Assembly (NCBI RefSeq): GCF_042214795.1 | Contig: NZ_CP090177.1 | Coordinates: 1,302,001-1,366,000, forward strand | Source: Arcobacter iocasae | GTDB taxonomy: Bacteria > Campylobacterota > Campylobacteria > Campylobacterales > Arcobacteraceae | Direction: 5' to 3' | DNA: 64,000 nucleotides | Shown here: in pieces, positions 62,005-64,000 of the stretch | How positions within the stretch are numbered: the stretch's first letter is position 1 | How the letters are laid out: each line of letters starts with the position of its first letter | The notes under the pieces: generated by a model | Seen by the model: only the letters and a program-made list of their open reading frames with translations | Told to the model about the DNA's origin: nothing | Databases searched by the model: none | Position numbers and translations under genes: made by a program

Positions 62005-64000
62005 ATGTTTAAAATATTTATAAGTATTTATTTGATAATTTTTTTTACAACAAATATTTTTGCATCATCTACCTATAGTAATATCTCTTTAACATTTAAA
62101 GAAAAAGAGTGGATTAAAAATAATCCCATTGTCTCAGTTGGTACTTCTAATGATTTCCCTCCTTTTTCTTATTTTGAAAATGGCACTCGAAAAGGTTTAA
62201 CAATTGATATTCTCAAAAGAATTGAAATATTAACTGGCTTAACTTTTGATATAAAACCGAACCCTTGGTCTAAATCATTGAGTGATTTTAAAAATGGTAA
62301 ATTAGATATTTTAAGTGATATGTCTTATAGTAAAGAAAGGGAAGCTTTTACTTATTTTACAAAAGCATATTATGAAATACCTAATTTTATTTTTGGACTA
62401 AAAAATGATGAGAAGTATAAAGATAATGATAGCTTAAAAGGTAAAACATTAGCTATTACAAAAGGAATTTTTTATACTAATGATATAAAAGATGAAGGAA
62501 TAAATGTTTTTGAAGTTACTTCTTCTTTAGAGAAAACTAAAGCTGTACTAGATGGTAAAGCAGACTATTTTGCCTCTTCATATACAAAAGGAATAGACAT
62601 AATTAAACAAAATTCTTTGACAAATTTTAAAGTAATAGATCAATTTAATAGAATTAAAAAAGAGGATTTAAGATTTGGAGTTAGTAATCAAAAGCCTACT
62701 TTATATTCTATAATGAAAAAAGCCTTGAATGAAATTTCTAAAGAAGAGTTAAATTTAATGGTGAATAAATGGATTGTTTTTTCCAAAGATAGCTCAAGCT
62801 ATAAGAGTATTAAATTTACAAATGAAGAGAATGAATATATTAAAAGTAATCCTATTATTAAATATAGTGAAGTAGATTGGATGCCTTTGTCTATTATTGA
62901 AAATAATGAAATGCATGGAATAATAGGTGATTTTCTTAAAATTATAAGAATTAGATCAGGACTTAACTTTCAATTTGTTCCTTCAAAGTCTTGGAAAGAT
63001 GTTTTAGATAAATTTAGTGAGGGTAAAATAGATTTAATTCCAGCTGTTACTTCAAATTCAGAAAAAGAGTCATTGGGACTTGTCTCTAAAATGTATTCAA
63101 AGTTTCCAATGGTAATAATAACTGGTTCAAAATATTCTTATGTAAATAGTTTAAATGATTTAAAAAATAAAGTAATTGCTGTTCCTAAATATTATACTAG
63201 TTATAATTTTATTAAAAGAAATTATCCGAATATTAAAATATTAGAGACCTCAAATATCCAAGAAGCTTTAATCTTAGTTGAAAAGGGTAAAGCGGATGCT
63301 TTTGTTGGACATATTGCAACTTCAATATTTTATATTTCATTACTTCATTTGAGTGATTTAAAGATTTCAGGAAGTACACTTTTTGATTTTGAACATCATT
63401 ATTTAGTACAAAAAAATAATCCAATATTATTATCAATAATTAATAAAACAATAGATTCAATTACTCAAAAAGAGAAAAAAGATATTTATTCAAATTGGAT
63501 TCAAACAACTGTTAAAGAAAAATCAATTGACTATAAAATTTTGATAATTATTTTATTAATAACTTTATTGATAATAATAGGATTTTTATATAGACAATAT
63601 CTTCTAAAAAAATATAACAGTAAATTAGAAAATTCTTATCGTAATATTCAAAGTATTATAAATTCTACTTTAGAAGCAATTATTATTACAGAAAAGCGAG
63701 TATGTATAGATGCAAATGATTCTGCTTTAAAACTTTTTAACATGAGAAAAGAAGATATGAAAGGATTAGATCTTTTAGAATTTTTTCCAAGTGAAGATAA
63801 ACAAAAGGTTCAAAAAAGTTTATTAAATGATATTTCTGAACCTTTTGAATTAAATATTTTAAGATCAGATAATAAAATTATTCCTACTTTAGGAAGAGGA
63901 ACAAATTTAAAATTAGATGATAAAACTATTAGAATCTCTTCTATTATTGATTTGTCAGAAGTTAAAAACAAAGAAAAACTCTTAATTGAACAATCAAAGA
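62005..64000 (+). CDS. Sensor with two periplasmic solute-binding domains, membrane helix and PAS (3' end outside window)
   Basis: The first 665 codons are visible. They show a signal peptide/anchor (MFKIFISIYLIIFFTTNIFA), a first SBP_bac_3 domain (about residues 35-265; VSVGTSNDFPPFSYFENGTR) and a second one (about 280-510; IIKYSEVDWMPLSIIENNEM), each preceded by an E(x)nWIKNNP/EYIKSNP linker. A membrane helix (about 512-535) and a PAS domain (about 550-650) follow. This is BvgS-like order, so a histidine kinase or GGDEF output is expected outside the window. ATG 62005 has AAGG 7 nt upstream. Confidence 0.88.
   Translation, partial: MFKIFISIYLIIFFTTNIFASSTYSNISLTFKEKEWIKNNPIVSVGTSNDFPPFSYFENGTRKGLTIDILKRIEILTGLTFDIKPNPWSKSLSDFKNGKLDILSDMSYSKEREAFTYFTKAYYEIPNFIFGLKNDEKYKDNDSLKGKTLAITKGIFYTNDIKDEGINVFEVTSSLEKTKAVLDGKADYFASSYTKGIDIIKQNSLTNFKVIDQFNRIKKEDLRFGVSNQKPTLYSIMKKALNEISKEELNLMVNKWIVFSKDSSSYKSIKFTNEENEYIKSNPIIKYSEVDWMPLSIIENNEMHGIIGDFLKIIRIRSGLNFQFVPSKSWKDVLDKFSEGKIDLIPAVTSNSEKESLGLVSKMYSKFPMVIITGSKYSYVNSLNDLKNKVIAVPKYYTSYNFIKRNYPNIKILETSNIQEALILVEKGKADAFVGHIATSIFYISLLHLSDLKISGSTLFDFEHHYLVQKNNPILLSIINKTIDSITQKEKKDIYSNWIQTTVKEKSIDYKILIIILLITLLIIIGFLYRQYLLKKYNSKLENSYRNIQSIINSTLEAIIITEKRVCIDANDSALKLFNMRKEDMKGLDLLEFFPSEDKQKVQKSLLNDISEPFELNILRSDNKIIPTLGRGTNLKLDDKTIRISSIIDLSEVKNKEKLLIEQSK

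Overview
The window is about 28% GC by eye and looks like the chromosome of an Arcobacter-type bacterium (Campylobacterota, Arcobacteraceae). The evidence is the ruvC | dnaA-dnaN-gyrB replication region with TTATTCACA-type DnaA boxes on both sides of dnaA, many two-component systems with 7TMR-DISM or solute-binding sensor domains, the fdhT/fdhU-like pair, frequent TTG starts, and TRAP rather than sugar PTS uptake. I saw no prophage, CRISPR array, rRNA, tRNA or complete insertion sequence. The only RNA gene found is the 4.5S SRP RNA near 59.5 kb.

Layout. 0-4 kb: a truncated sensor, its periplasmic binding protein, a possible 31-residue membrane peptide, and typA. 4.1-6.7 kb: a selenium/sulfur-type transporter with a TusA-like partner, and glutaminase. 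6.7-19.9 kb: a surface-display island. It holds a two-partner secretion pair (TpsA/TpsB) and a Slam-like outer-membrane protein (TPR plus DUF560-type barrel) followed by a FecR/TbpB-barrel protein that looks like its cargo (type XI secretion logic). Each output operon is divergent from one of two duplicated DISM kinase/response regulator pairs. Both output promoters carry the same 11-bp-period direct repeat, TGATTTTG-N3-TGATTTTG, exactly 6 nt before the -10. 20-28.1 kb: a probable single operon with a MacB-like ABC exporter, a degenerate haem-copper-oxidase-like protein, a polytopic membrane protein, YceI, a redoxin-like protein, a phosphoesterase and an OmpR/HK pair. 28.2-33.3 kb: SulP plus Usp, then a lipid A modification operon (EptA, PAP2 phosphatase, DgkA). 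33.4-37.7 kb: an SHP/diheme cytochrome c/cytochrome b operon, with a frameshift in the cytochrome b-diheme fusion, followed by a Spy/CpxP-like protein and a two-component system.

37.7-48.6 kb: a TRIC channel, a CheY-CheC-diguanylate cyclase operon, purN, an EamA permease, ruvC, a bipartite oriC around dnaA, dnaN, gyrB, a small metallopeptidase and a DUF3010 protein. 48.9-56.5 kb: an acid-sugar module. A DctPQM TRAP importer and lactaldehyde dehydrogenase lie on one strand, L-rhamnonate dehydratase and a DapA-family aldolase on the other, with an IclR regulator. Paired CTTATATAAG palindromes with an 18-bp period occur at both structural promoters, so the two halves are probably one regulon converting L-rhamnonate to pyruvate and L-lactate. 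56.5-64 kb: an orphan TAXI binding protein, two EamA permeases, queF, an HTH/coiled-coil protein, ffs, a YqaA protein, modE and a truncated sensor with two solute-binding domains and PAS.

Two signals cut across the map. A roughly 113-bp, roughly 90% identical repeat lies just upstream of two unrelated genes (23.3 and 48.1 kb). Its last arm contains the ribosome-binding site in a perfect inverted repeat that competes with an overlapping hairpin. One copy has 15-bp terminal inverted repeats, and the other supplies the C-terminus and stop of the preceding gene. The second signal is the shared operator that ties two different outer-membrane export systems to duplicated two-component systems.
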